A stretch of DNA of 64,000 nucleotides from Sclerotinia nivalis. Its lineage: Eukaryota; Ascomycota; Leotiomycetes; Helotiales; Sclerotiniaceae. The stretch is from contig JAPEIS010000016.1 of the NCBI GenBank assembly GCA_029531795.1, positions 1,798,001 to 1,862,000 of the forward strand, read 5' to 3'. The notes under the pieces were generated by a model. The model did not search any database, was not told the origin of the DNA, and saw nothing but the letters and a program-made list of their open reading frames with translations. Position 1 is the stretch's first letter. Every line of letters begins with the position of its first letter. The translations under genes were made by a program, and so were the position numbers. This document shows, piece after piece, positions 1-13,351 of the stretch.

Positions 1-3000
1 TCACTTCTAACTCTTGCCAGATGCATTCGCGTTCACTGAAAGTTGGTTGTTCATTTATGCTCGATTTCGGAACTGGTTCGGACCATGATTCACTTATGAT
101 GTGTTTATGAATTGCATACGCTGATGCTGCCCCGTCTTCTTTTTTGGTTAAGCACCGGTCCAGCACCCTTCTTGTGTTCACATGAGCACTTGGCATCCAT
201 AAAGAGAAGCTTTTTGCTCTGTTGAATAATTCACATGATTGGAGTAGCGGTGAATAACGGAATCACCGACTAGATGTAGGGAAGTGAATAAGACTTTGCA
301 AGTTGCAGAGGCCATCAGAGTTTATCTATATATAGAGAGGAAGGCTCAATCAACTTGCTCACACGCTCGGACAGAGAAATTTCGAAGAAGACGAAAGGAG
401 TTGTGCTTTTGTTCATCTGTTTCGAAGAAACTTTCTCACGGTGTATGCTCATCTATTTGAGTTCTGGAATTCCGAGAAGATCAATGCATTGTTGCCTGAT
501 AAAGAGAAAATAGAGGAAGACAACAATGCAAAGTGTGGAATGACAACAAAACCAGTCACTTTTAGCTTTTCATCAAAAGTACTGGTAAAGGCCCGAATTC
601 CTATCTGGCATTATTGGATAACCAAGCACTTCCATTCTTACTCGGAATGCAGTTGGGAGTATTACCAATTGTGTGTTTGAGAAAATGGGATAAACTTCCT
701 GCAGTCTGTGCCCACGCAAAGCTTCCTTGCCAAAGCATCAATAAGCACACTGAAAGTAACATAATGGAAGAACTCTCATGGTAAACTTAATGCATCTTAA
801 ATTGTTCTCTTCGTAGAGCAAAGCATTACAAGCACTTGATTTATTTGGGCGATTGAATCACTGGAAGAAAGATGACTAGATGGCGGCTGCACACCAAAAA
901 GTGAATTGGCCACACGCCTGCTGAATGTAGCTTCCGTTTGAGAATATAAACAGCACCCACTCGACTTATGAGTCCAGCAGTGCTCAATGCACACATCGGA
1001 GAACACTTCCGGAAGGGCATTATTGACTAGCTAGGCTATGCTATTGTCGGGGCAAAGTTGCAGCGAGAGCAGACAACATTGCAAATATCGTTTTAGAGCG
1101 TACGAAAGGACAGATTATGAGCGGATTAATGGCTTAGAGATGGCCCGCAACAAGAGACTAGTCTTTTGAGCACTTGCTCATTGTCTCGGATTATTTCCTC
1201 TATCTGGGGAAAAATATATTTGGCAATACAAACTCGTCAAATTAAGGTTTGTGAAACGATGCCAGTCCGGTGCCGATAGTGAAACGCGACAAGGTAAAAC
1301 GACGAGTGGCGATGAAAACTTTAAGTATATATATGCGAAAGTCCGATGATTGGTCTAGTGTGGTCTGGTATGGTCAGCTCCTTGCGATTCCTCCGGGGCC
1401 ATTCTTCGTCTTTATCCAAGAACAGTGTGAAAACTCCTAAAAGAGCCTTTTGGTATTCTTTTCTCGTAGTGTAGAGTACGTCACAGCATGGCCTGGTGAC
1501 ATATGTATATATCCGAGCTATAGATTTCAATCTATTCACTTTCGATCTTGCGAATCTCCGGCGTGACGGTGTCGAGCCATTGGCACTGCCTTCTTACTCC
1601 TCCTTTTGAACAAGGCCATGTATTTATCAGCCATTGACCGTCAGCGCTAGCATTATATGCTATTTCCAACCCATGTCAAAATTCCCGCACTTCAAAACAC
1701 CTTGACATAGCTTGTATCGTTTTGTGCAATATATAAGAACTCACTCTTCACATATTGTTGCTTCTTCAGTCACCACAAAATAACAACTATGCCACACGGA
1801 AATGGATGCAAGCTTAATAATAAAGTCGTCAGATGACTATTTGCGTATATTCTCACATTTTGGAAGCGTTATATTCGGGTAAGCCCCGGCCGGAACTTGA
1901 GAAAAAACTTACTGCCGTCGGAAAAATGGCGGGAAGTTACGAGACAAAGAGCAGATCACGGCAGTGATAATTCATGTTCAATAAAAAGCAACAATATTTG
2001 TTATTGTCCTACTTCTTCGCTCAACTTCTAATTATGGTCATAAAATGATGATTTTCCTGTCGCGGATTTCACTCACTGCGGCAGCTTCTACATGCTTTAT
2101 CGACAAGTCCGGTTTCAATTTCTCAAAGCGGCTCCCTGACAGATCGATATTGACTTGTTGAAACTCGATTGGGCATTTGTGGAAGATTGGTATCTATTCT
2201 TTTATAAGCATAAGTTGCAAAATACTCTGCGTATTTGGTGCCTCAGTGGTGAGCCGTGAAAGGTCCACACAGATCTCAGTTTCGAGGTCAATGCCCGCAT
2301 GCTTTTTTTATGATAAGCTATATAAAGCACTCCCTTTCCTGGTATTTCTAACACCAAGCCGTCTAATTTCTTTGGTAGAACCTGCTCAAAGGCGGGCTCT
2401 GTAAATACATTAAAAATATCTCTGTCTGTTCCGTCAACAGGCTTCATTGGTACAGTTAGTAGTAAATACACTCTAGCCCGTCAATTCAAATCTGTCAGGG
2501 AAATATACATATAATCCACAAGATAAAACACAGCTAGAAGTGAGAACTAATGTCAAACTCGTGATCCCGGCAAGAACGAAAAATAAGGGGCAGCAACCAC
2601 CCAGAGCATTTCTTCGGATAATATAGACATCTAGAGCTCATTCCATCCCTTATATCAAAGGTGTCATACTTTCATGTCAGTTGATGCATGATACTGTCAT
2701 CAAGTATTAGGATGGATATCATCTCAGCAACCGGTCTATGAAGCCGCATCACTGCCTCGGATTAGAGAACTCGGCTATGACATTCGGAAGTTATCCAATG
2801 ACCTTGTCTCTTTCCCCTGTATATTCCACTACACAGGAAACCAAGTTGTGAAGGTGTATGCCTTTAATATTGCTCGTCCTAAAAGCTTGCAAAGGACTTG
2901 GTTCAAAATTCACTTCGAGTGAAAAAAATCAAAATGTTTACTAGCTACATGAAAGCTTGCTTGGTGAATCTCAAACCCATCCTTCCCTGGGGTTGATCTA

Positions 3001-6000
3001 TATCTACCACAAAGGGGTGTAACTAGAAGATACCATTATACGACAAACGGGAAGACGTCAAGAATATAGACATGCCAGCTTTCATCTTCGCAGGACAAAG
3101 ATTGTTTCACTTGCGAGAAATTTATAATTATCTTTCTGCTGAGTACAAAAGAACCACCCATAATAAAGAGAAACTCCGCGGACAAGTGGAAAGGCTCCTT
3201 CGAGGTGTTTGTTGTTGATGATGGAATAAGGAAGTCACATGGATTCGAGAAGTCAGAGATTATTTTGGATGGATTAGTTACCATGTCACTCAAGCAGGTA
3301 ACATAACTAAGCTCTCATGGCAAAGAGGCGAGTGTATAGGATGGATTGGATGAAAGTACGGGATAGAAGTGAAACGGCAAGCATTTATCACTGGAGATAT
3401 CCTCGCTGCCATTTATCTTGAGGTTCCCATCCGAGCCAAAACATAAGCGCGTTTTGAGCTTAAATTTCTGGTGAGTTAAAGAATAAGGAAGCTCGGATTT
3501 GGATGGTGGTGATGGGCTCTAAGTCGCACTTCTTTGTGCTGCAATCTCTCCGACTTGTGTATAAATGGCAAATAATATCTCGCGAGCAAGTAGACTTGTA
3601 TAAAAAAGATGGAAGGGAAGGACTGGAGCTTGGTCTGCGGCTATGTACTAGACGAGCGGATCCATTTACTTGCAGTTCAGAATTCACTTCTGCAATCGGT
3701 GCCGCATTTTCAAGAGCCTATGATGATTCACTGGGCTCAACGCTCTATATTGCCTTGTCCAGAGAGCCCCCAGGCAAGGTTAGCAGATCCACAATGAGGG
3801 GAAAACCAAACCCCACTCTAGGCTCGACCTCCTAAGTATAAAGTTACAAGCCTAGATAAGTCTTTGAACTCCATTATCGTTAAAAATCAAGATAACGACA
3901 GCACAGGGTGAATGGAATGCCTCAGAAACGATGTAAGATGCCGCTAATCGATCTATAGTCCCTCCAGTACAGTATTTGAGACTCATGAAAATGCTTTGCC
4001 GGTTAAAGTAAAACGGATAATCTGGTACATGTATGATTAGCTTCTAGAAAAAAGACGATGATACCATTGCTCGAGTATATTTGACGGCAATACTGATATA
4101 GAATGCATTCTTGTTGTCGCATATTCTCATATCAACGTAGATGACTTCAGATAAGAGTCAAGACATCATCCACAACCTTTGACCATGCCTAATTTATCAA
4201 TCAGATCAAAAAATTCGAGGCCGGGAAATTCGACACCGAGCTGGCGAAACCCGCCCTCAGCTTCAGTAGAGCTTGTCAGCCGTTAATGGATCGATCTTCA
4301 TGGCTTGTGGAATGTGGTCTTATAAGTTCAATCGGTGCGCAGCTGGCGCTTGCTAGTGAATTGTCTATCTTCAACACTTTCAATTAGAAATTTCGAAACC
4401 AAGTAAAATTCTGCTCGATATAGACCTATACTGAACCTGAAATTCAATACCGAGGTACCTAGGTAGGTAGTCTTGGTTCATCACCGGGAAGAAGTGAATA
4501 ATACTGGATCACGAGTGTGAATTTGAGTAGCAACTATCCCATCACTTCTCTTTAAAAAGTCGCTGTTCAGAGTCAGGAGGTGAATTTTACACAGGAAGCT
4601 AAAATTCGTAAGTATAAAAGCTTTCGAATATCTCTTGGTGTGTCTGGCAGAGTGATTCGTGGGCTTGGATGGACGCGCCAAGAACCATTACATGACGCCA
4701 GTATACCCCGGATCTAAGCATTAGACTGGAGTTGTTTTTCACAAACCTACAAGTAAATCGTATACATGTCATATTTTACTGACCGCAAATCGCCATCAAA
4801 TTTCGCTGTCATTTATCGAATCTAAGAAACGACAGTGGATGTGAGATGAGACGAGATCGAAAAACCGGACAATAGTGGCCAAAACCTCAATTTGCACACT
4901 CCTGCTCAACTGAAAATCGTACGAAGGCTGGTTGATAACTAAACTAAATATATTTTGAGATTTGTTGGAATCTCATGCACCTCATAGACCACTTGAGCTA
5001 CGGATGATTCTTTCTTTGTTACTGTGTAGTTTTGGTGCGAGGAATCCTTAAATACCCTTCGTACAAAAAAAATTAGTGGGGAATCTTGCCATAGGGAGAA
5101 ATAAAAACGAAGCATGAATTGTTGAGTTTTCCCACACCATCCATTTGAGGAGCTCTACAATATCTAACCCTTTCTTTCCCCCGAGAACCATACAGGCATA
5201 TAAAATGCCTACTTCAATCTGATTTCCAATTTGCAACATTTATGGAGCTTAATTTCTTCGACCGGACACTATGAGGAATAGATTATTTGAAACTGTGATT
5301 GATATTGTGCAAGGGAATAAAGCTCTTTCATGGAAAAGATTACAACCTTACCTAAGTATACTCTATGTATAGATAGAGTCCACTGCCGAACTGCCGTCCT
5401 GCTTATCACTACCAAAGGGGTATATTTCCTAGCGAATTTTGTGCACTGGCAGCGATGTGAATCATCGACAATGGGACACCTTTGATCTATTCAACTATGC
5501 CTTACAAACTCTATGGGGACTCAAACATATTGGAGAAGTATCTCGATATTCAAACCATTGAAAAACTGTAGAAAAATTTCCTCCCAGTCACCACTGAAAA
5601 AAATCCAATAGTCGTTATGATACCACACTAATTTCGAATCCTAAAAAAACCTATGGATTTATACACTAACGGAAACTCAATCATTGTGTATATTCCAACT
5701 CGTGCAAGCTCCGCTATTCTCAACCGACCTCAATTTTCAAAAATCCAGAAAACCTCATCACAGCCATTGACATTATCATCAATCTCTAACATGTCACTAG
5801 ACATCTATAGATGTATTACTATTTCCGACTCTAGCCAATAAACCCCGTCGTGATCTCCGTCATCATCTCTAGGTTGAATACCATGGTTCCGATCGGGTCA
5901 TCTCGAAACATTCATTGGCATTAGGTGAAAAGACTCCTTTCCGTCATCAAACTTGAGACACAGTCGTCATAATAAATCGGACTCCGGCGACAAACTGATA

Positions 6001-8126
6001 AATCCACAATGAGAAGGATATTATAACAACACCAATCGTTATAACAGCGAGAACCTCTCTCATTTACCACTTTCCACGCAGGGCTTTCTGAAGAAAATCT
6101 CTACTTGCGCAAATGTAATTTATTCTCTGCACTTTTTGCAATTGCCGACCGCTAGACCTTACATGTCCTTCCTTTTATTTGTTTAACCGTGTGTATGTTG
6201 TGTATTTCCACCAATCGATGACTGGTCAAGAGCTGTTATTTATACTCCATCAGCAACAATATTCTCCATATATTCATATTGTTGAGCGCAGGATATTGAG
6301 ATATCCTTCACGATCCAGTCTCATGGACTCTACCCTATTACCTGATCCGACCTATCCTCCTCCCTTCGATACCATATACAAAAGACATACATCTCTCAAA
6401 ATAGGAAAAGTAATAATGGGTTATAAAGATACAAACATCATCCAAGATATTGATAGACCAAGCACAACAATAAAAGGTCATTCGAAGGTCGAGGATGGTG
6501 GAAGACAACTCCGCTCTCAGGGATGTAGGGATACGATTTGATCCCGAGAATTGCGATATTTGAACGGAGAAGACTCAAGCAAAGGGTTCGGAATCAATGA
6601 TAATAAGACAGTGAGAGGGATCAAATGACGATAATATATAGCGATAGTGAGTTATACAACCACTAATAAATCTACTGCATCATTGAAATGACCTCTCTTT
6701 CACTAAGGGGACTGAATTTGCAGAGCAGCGAGTTCAGCAAGTTAGGGTAAGGTGAAGCCATCCATTGTCCTTCATCATTCTTGTAGATTATCTTAAAGTT
6801 TCATTTCAATTCTAGTCTTGCGTAATTTATATACTAATCTTCCCACAATTCCCACTTCCAACCAAAGAACAAAATTCTAAAACTAGTCACTTACAGGGGG
6901 GGGGGGAATAGAGATGCGATAGTTTACCCCAATGCAGCATCCTCCTATTGTGGCATCAGGGTTGCGGAACGAATAAAATATTTCTGCGGTACAAATAGCG
7001 CCCCTGAACTCGATACTCAGATTATAGAAATCTATCTGACCTGATGTCCTGTCTTGATAATGGTGGCATTGAATACAAAGGAGAGCGTGCGAAGACAACC
7101 TCCATATTTGGCTTCTATCAGTTCTTATAATTCTATATGCATGTTGCCAGGGAACTGAAAATGATCCAATGATGGAAATAATGATGAACGACCGGGGCAG
7201 CAACAATGACAATAAATGAGACAATGAAAAGAACTGTTATCAACGGACAATCATGGACGGGTGGATAGTGACAGCAAGCAAACGATGAGCAGGAATCCTC
7301 AAAGTCGTCATTTGTGGGTGCATAACTTACAATGGGGAAATTTTCTTGAAGGATACTGAAATCCGTGGTGACCCATAAAACCTCTGGGCACGCCATAGTA
7401 CTGTAGTTGTACCTTTGTAATATTTGTATACTGGTTTATATACCCAAACAATTGAGGAGTGGAGTCGCAGGCCCAAAAGAATTGGCGAGCCCATACCTCA
7501 AAGCATTGAACATGCCTCATTGTCCAATGTGAATGCACGTCCTGATACCATCCTAGCTAGCTATGACGCAGCGATACTAGAAAGAAATAAGATATTTGCA
7601 GTACGAATATGTTTTGTAGCTATCACCAAAGCGAGTCCAAAGCTGAAAAGACTTTAAAATAGAAGTATCATTATTTCAGGCACAAAACCATGGGATATTG
7701 CTGAGGGCCTTTGGCATCATGCTGTCTACTCATAGAAGGTTTGCTTGGTTCATACAAACCATACCCATGAAAGCTTCTTTGCCTAGAAAGATTACTGTTT
7801 GCATTACCACATAAAAGAATCGCTTGTTACGATCAACCGCCGCCAAGCGTCTACCCGCCCGCAACAACGTTGTGCGCCAACAGAATGAAATCGCAAGAAG
7901 CATCAAGGAAAAAAACATAGCTTGCGTAAAAGATATTGGATATGCCGCTGACAGCATATCCACTGGTGAAAGGCGCATTGAGGCTGCCTTTCGGTGCGAT
8001 TATGTGGTTCTACCGCATAACACTTTCATTGAAACATGGATTTTGAGGCTGTGTAATACTTAAATACGCGCATGTTTCCCCTTCTCTTCTTGATTCGCTA
8101 CTTTTTCCTTCTTCTGTGACACAAAG
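1..8126. other. Gene-poor stretch with no supported gene
   Basis: No convincing coding region is seen on either strand. Open frames are short, overlap on both strands and lack recognisable motifs. The most gene-like pieces are around 3060-3310, where a + frame ends at a possible CAG|GTAACA donor, and 3503-3835. Both may be relics of decayed genes, but I recognise no family. An 11-G homopolymer lies at about 6896-6906. The sequence does not show the dense stop-codon decay seen in the transposons at 41-54 kb. Confidence 0.5.
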
Positions 8127-9101
8127 ATGGAGGACGAAAACGAAGCATCCAACGTGCAACTTCCAAGTTCTGAGCATGAAGAACTTATCGAAGAACGGTC
8201 CGACGAAAAGTTCCCAATCATTGAGGTTTGCGAAATTAGTGCTCCTAACACTTCAGGAAATGTTACTCCAGAAGTCGTAACTCCAGAAGAAGATTCTTCA
8301 GACGTTGACCTGCGCTCGGACGAAAACTCTCCATCCAACGAAACTCACGACATTGAGGTTACTCAGCACAATCCAGGTGACGATGCTGCGGAGAACGAAT
8401 CTCAGGAGAAAGAGCTGCCCAATGCGCCCGATCTTGACTTGCAGCTTTCCACGACAGATATCTCCGAACCAGAACTTTCCGAGCCAGAATTTCCTGGAAT
8501 CAAGCCCCTCCAAATCGAAGTTACTCAACTCTCGGAACATTTACCTGAAACCATTGAGATTAAGGTTCCTCAACTTTTGAGCCCCTCACCTGAGCCCATT
8601 GAAATTGACATTCCGGAACAATCCGACTCCTCACCCGAGCTACCCGAGCCACCCAATCAAGAACTCCAAGATCACAGTGGATCCGACGCAGACAACGAGT
8701 GTTCCGATGGAGAAACCCCTCGAGCCCTTGGAGATTGGCAACTTCGCCAACTAGCAGAGAACGCATTTGAGATTGCTCTTGATGTCTCCACACCAAAACC
8801 ATCAGCACCATCTCTAAGCGACCCAAAAACTTGCAAACCCCGAACTCCGCTTCCCGAACGAGTGTGGCGCCCATCATCAACCGACCCCACGCGAGCGAAC
8901 AAACCAAAATGTCCCCCATGCGAACGAAAGAAGAAGAGATTTGATTGTTTGGGAAGTCCGCCTTGCAATGAGTGTAGCAAGAGGAATATGACGGCCGAGC
9001 AATGTGCTTCGTTTGCATTTGTGAGGAGACGAGGAAAGAGGAGACTGCAAGATGATGGGATGGTTACACAAACAGCTGGAAAGAGAGGAAAGAGAAGATG
9101 A
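8127..9101 (+). CDS. Acidic protein with C-terminal Zn2Cys6-like cysteine cluster
   Basis: This is a single-exon frame of 324 residues starting at ATG 8127. Residues 1-200 are strongly acidic, Pro/Ser/Glu-rich and probably disordered, with repeated PEPIEI/PELSEP-type phrases. Residues 262-293 hold six cysteines (262, 265, 274, 280, 283, 293) with spacing C-x2-C-x8-C-x5-C-x2-C-x9-C and a basic ERKKKR stretch after the second Cys. This resembles a fungal binuclear zinc cluster, but the usual first loop is six residues and the domain is normally N-terminal. The tail (299-324) is Arg/Lys-rich, with RRRGKRR and KRGKRR, and would suit nuclear localisation or DNA binding. No Fungal_trans domain is present. 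Function is unknown; a nuclear regulatory role is inference. Confidence 0.7.
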   Translation: MEDENEASNVQLPSSEHEELIEERSDEKFPIIEVCEISAPNTSGNVTPEVVTPEEDSSDVDLRSDENSPSNETHDIEVTQHNPGDDAAENESQEKELPNAPDLDLQLSTTDISEPELSEPEFPGIKPLQIEVTQLSEHLPETIEIKVPQLLSPSPEPIEIDIPEQSDSSPELPEPPNQELQDHSGSDADNECSDGETPRALGDWQLRQLAENAFEIALDVSTPKPSAPSLSDPKTCKPRTPLPERVWRPSSTDPTRANKPKCPPCERKKKRFDCLGSPPCNECSKRNMTAEQCASFAFVRRRGKRRLQDDGMVTQTAGKRGKRR

Positions 9102-11570
9102 GGAGCATTTCAGGGACTTTACTATTTGTGAAAAATGGTTCGCGAAGAAGGACCGAGTTTAGAATGAATAAATTTCAGATTTTTGAGTGTCGGTATGGTA
9201 TGTGGTTTGATGTTGGTTTAATTTCATGCTTAGCCGAGGAACTGATATCAATTGGTGGAAAATTGTTGCTCCGTTTGATTTCAAAGCCTTGTAATGCATA
9301 TTCAGAATTTAATTTGACCATTTCTTTTCTATCATGCTTCTCGATAGACACAAGATGAACATCATATGTGAGTAATCGTTGACGCCTAGTAATAGACAAA
9401 CAAGATCGGCATATCGTAAAGCGAGGGAAGTGAGCCAATATCGTAGATGGTGTATTTGGGGTCAAGTCCATTTCGAATTCAATTCGTTATATAAAAGGCC
9501 CGATGAAATTTGTGCAACATATCGAGCAGTACAAGTACATGCGACAGTACGTTGAACAGAAAGGATGTTGAGAGTCGTATTTGCCGACCTTCAAAAAGGT
9601 GGGGAAATTTCATTGGCTGTTGCAATATATGCGCATCTCGAAAAGTCGAGAAGATGGCACTGCAGATAGACGTTTATGCCTCTATTTAAAGAAATGGTGT
9701 TACTGCAACCTAAAGCACTAAACACTAATCGAGGAGTTAAACAACAAAATTTCAGTCCCGACCGTTTGGTTCACTATTTGGAATTCGACATTTCGTGGCT
9801 AATGATGTCCATGTGAAAATTTGGGATTTTGTTATGCATCATGCATGGCATCATTAAAATACTCATAGAGTCTGCTCTAAAGCTATGCATAAACGAGGGG
9901 TATTTACTTCTAGAAGTTCCCATTGCGTAACTTTGCTTTGTGTGGATAATCGACTCACCGTCCACTAGGCCCAGATAAGATTGTGTAGTGTTGCACGCTC
10001 AGCCGTAGTCAAGCATCTTGGATGAGATTTGCTTGTATCTAAAGTAAGATTGTGTCACATATGGAAGAAAGTTCGAAACCCAGCCACATCTCTTAGTAGA
10101 GGAGTATAAAAATACGCCTGTAGATCTTCTGCATACTGGCATCATAAAATTGAGTCTCTGCATGATTGACCGAGTATTGCGCCTTTCGATGGAGACTTTC
10201 CTACTGGACTGTTTCGCACATCGTAATTGTGCCGTGAAGAAAACGCTTGACCCCGCATTCTCGACGCTTAAGCTTGTTCCTTTCCTTGAATAATATGTAA
10301 TGTACAGCGGTATTCCACGTGATGGTGAATATTCCCATGGAGAAGTTGATGACGGGTAAGGCTGATTTTGGCGAGGACTTCCACGATTGCCGGCTTTGGT
10401 TGAACGCAGGAACAATGAAAATTCTGGTGTCTCTTTGGAGATACACACGACGTGCATATTATGGTCCCAAAGATGAAAGAGAGTTAGAATCCACGAAAAT
10501 GTGGCGTCCCCATGGAGTAAACCCAAGGTCTCAGCTTCCTTCCCAGGGGATTGTGGTATTCCAAAATGGTTCAGAGGTAAGGATTGAAGAACCTTGTTGT
10601 GGCTCAAGCCACATGATGTCCAAATCAGGCATTATTCGCGAGAATTCCTGTTTTCAAGCATATCACGCTTTTACAAACTAAACCATCGTACCATTTGGGG
10701 ATTTTTGATATTCCGGCTCTTCGGTTAGGTTCTCCGTGAGAAAGTAACTTAATAAGCGCTAATTCCTGTATGAGAGAGGCGGTATCATTGTTGCAGCCAA
10801 TCAATCATTTATTTTTTGGCCCACACACCTTCCTTACTCGCCGATTCGCATAACAATACATGGAGCAAGCCAAGCTTACAGAGTAGAGCTCTTCCAAAGC
10901 TTCGAGAGAGGCACATTCTCGTCTATCTTCCACCTTTCTGGATATAAGTCTTGGCGCCTCCGTACAGAACCTTGTCCGTGGCACCTGTCATCGGTCATTT
11001 AGTGGCGTGGATCCTTGCTATACTATGCCTTAGTTCGATAATCAGTTCGCCGTTTTCTTCAATATGAGAGAGGGGGTCAAGAGCTGCAAGCTGCACTGAA
11101 AAGCGAGAGGATTGTCCACTGAGATATACAATGCTTGCCGGGTATGACTAGAAGGTTGCTGATACATGCCGCATAATCTATTGAATCTGGGTGTCGGTAA
11201 ACTCTCTTACCGTTTACTTAATTTACCCTGTCATGAAGCCTGCAACATGTCCCGCTAATATAAATTGCCCATGGAAACGATAAAGTCGTGTTGATTGTTG
11301 GCCGAGTCACCAGCCCCAGACAAAATCTTCTCTGTGTAGTTACTCTCGTGAATAATAACGGACCGACTCCTGTCAATAACTGCTAGAATATCCAGCACAT
11401 TCTTAACTTTCCAAGAAACAAACGTTTTGGAATTTGAAGCCGATAGACCCCAAGAGTGGAAGGAAAAATTGCGATACCACCCACACGAAACCTGACGAGA
11501 CTCCGGCGAGTATTCTTCCGGCAGTCGGCAAATTGATGCGGCAATTAGATCGGCTTCACGACAAAAAACA
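9102..11570. other. Intergenic region, no supported gene
   Basis: Overlapping open frames occur on both strands at 9999-10681 (202 codons on -, 120 on +). Neither has a recognisable domain, convincing splice sites or a clear start context, so neither is called. The final 300 bases before 11571 are the probable promoter and leader of the downstream regulator. I see no distinct control element. Confidence 0.4.
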
Positions 11571-13351
11571 ATGTCATTGAAGCTTCCCTATCCAAACGTT
11601 TATAAATTTCTCAATAATTTTTCTGCCCCTGATCAAGGGTCTCCAGAACAAACATCGAGAAGTCAAGGACTCAGAAAAAGTGGTCCGAGGTCAAAGACGG
11701 GCTGTTCAACATGCAAGTAAGTCGAGTTAGAGTTGCGGATCCACACCATTGGGATTTCTCCACCAGGAAATCTTTTTCGGACAATCATCAGATCCGTAAC
11801 TGACTAATACAATACAGACAGCGACGTGTTAAATGCGACGAAACCAAACCACAATGTATCAGGTGTCAAAACCTCGGTCGGGAATGTGGTGGATACGCCC
11901 CGGAGCACGCTGAAGATGTCTCCAAACAGAATGCAAATGCTCCAGTACCCATCCATCCACGACCGATGTCTGTGATGTCATATGCTCCTTCAGTCGCTAT
12001 ACTTGGTAATCAAGCCGAACGTCGATATTTCCAAAGGTTTTGTGATAAAACAGCTGCCGAAATTTGCGGTTCCTTCGATCCTACCTTCTGGACAGAAAAG
12101 GTTCCTCAATTGTGTCACCAAGATGCGCCTATCAGATATGCGACTATTGCATTGGGTGCTCTAGCAAAATCCTTGGAGATCACATCTTCTCCGACTCGAC
12201 TATCACTTTCGGGATTTCCTCAAATCGATCATCATCATTTAGATGAACACCATCGTTTCGCTTTAAGGGAGTACAGCAGAGCCATTGCCTCGTTGAGGAT
12301 AATACTTTCGGACGGCAGAAGACACTTGAGAACATCGCTTACAGCATGCGTACTGTTTATGACATTTGAATCCCTTCAGGGAAGCTACGAAGGTGCTTTG
12401 ACTCATCTCAGAGGGGGTTCTCGACTGTTGGCTGATTGGAGAATTGCTCGGAGAGGAGGAAGCTCTCGATTGTCGCACGATTCATTGTCCGAAATCCAAG
12501 ATAGTCTAATCGATGACTTGGGGCGGCTATTTGCTCGTCTGGATGTCCAAGGTCTTTTTGTTCCACCGCCATATCCCGTCCCAAACCTTCTTCAAGATGA
12601 TATGGAAATTCCAGACGAATTTGAAAGTGTCCAAGAAGCTCGAGAAGTTTGGGATTTCCTGATGGCTGCCATTGGTCAATTCTATCGAAAATCTGTCATG
12701 AAGTCGCAAACCGAACCAGAAGAATTATCCACCCCATATTGGAACAGGCTTCATACTCACTACACCACACAATTGCTTCGATGGCGAAAAGCCTTTCAAT
12801 CTGTCCATGCTGTAGAGGCACACACCGGAAGTATTTCTGCCGATGCAACTCATATGCTAAGCATCTACTATAACATCGCCACGATACTTGTTGCATCAAG
12901 CGTTCCACATACGGAGATGTTATATGACGAATATAACCATCTCTTTGCGGAGATTATATGTAAAGCTCAGATCTTACTCTCCAGTCCGGATGATGCGAGT
13001 AATACATCTCGTTTTACTCTAGATATGGGAACAATCCTCCCCCTCGTGATCACTGCAGTAAAATGTCGTGATCGACGAATCCGACGCCAGGCTATAGCAC
13101 TTCTTTGGTCTAAAGCGAGACGAGAAGGACTCTGCTTCGACACAATTAGCGTAGCAAGGATCTGCGCATGGCTTTCGAGTATAGAGGGAGAAGGTATTCA
13201 GGAAGATGATCAACCAATCCCAGAATCATCCAGATGGGTGATTTCATACTTACATTTGAATTCCGAAGAGAGATGGTTGGCGGTGCAATTGACGTCGAAA
13301 CATGGTGAGGATGGAAATCCACGGTACAGAGAAACAACATTTTCTTGGTAA
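11571..13351 (+). CDS. Zn2Cys6 transcription factor with Fungal_trans_2/DUF3468-like body
   Basis: There are two exons, 11571-11716 and 11818-13351, giving 559 residues. The intron (11717-11817) has a GTAAGT donor, a CTGACTAATAC branch region and a TACAG acceptor, and it splits the zinc cluster. Joining the exons gives a canonical C-x2-C-x6-C-x6-C-x2-C-x6-C cluster at about residues 45-71, with the basic segment KQRRVK. This is the DNA-binding domain of fungal Gal4-class regulators. The body contains the block from HHRFALREYSRAI to SYEGALTHLRGG, typical of the DUF3468/Fungal_trans_2 family, and the protein ends at a Trp as many members do. The start was chosen because ATG 11571 is the in-frame Met that keeps the whole cluster. 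The regulated pathway cannot be read from context, as no biosynthetic cluster surrounds it. Confidence 0.88.

Noticed and set aside
9999..10607. 202-codon minus-strand open frame
   Set aside because: It overlaps a + frame of similar quality and has no domain, signal or splice support; composition looks random.
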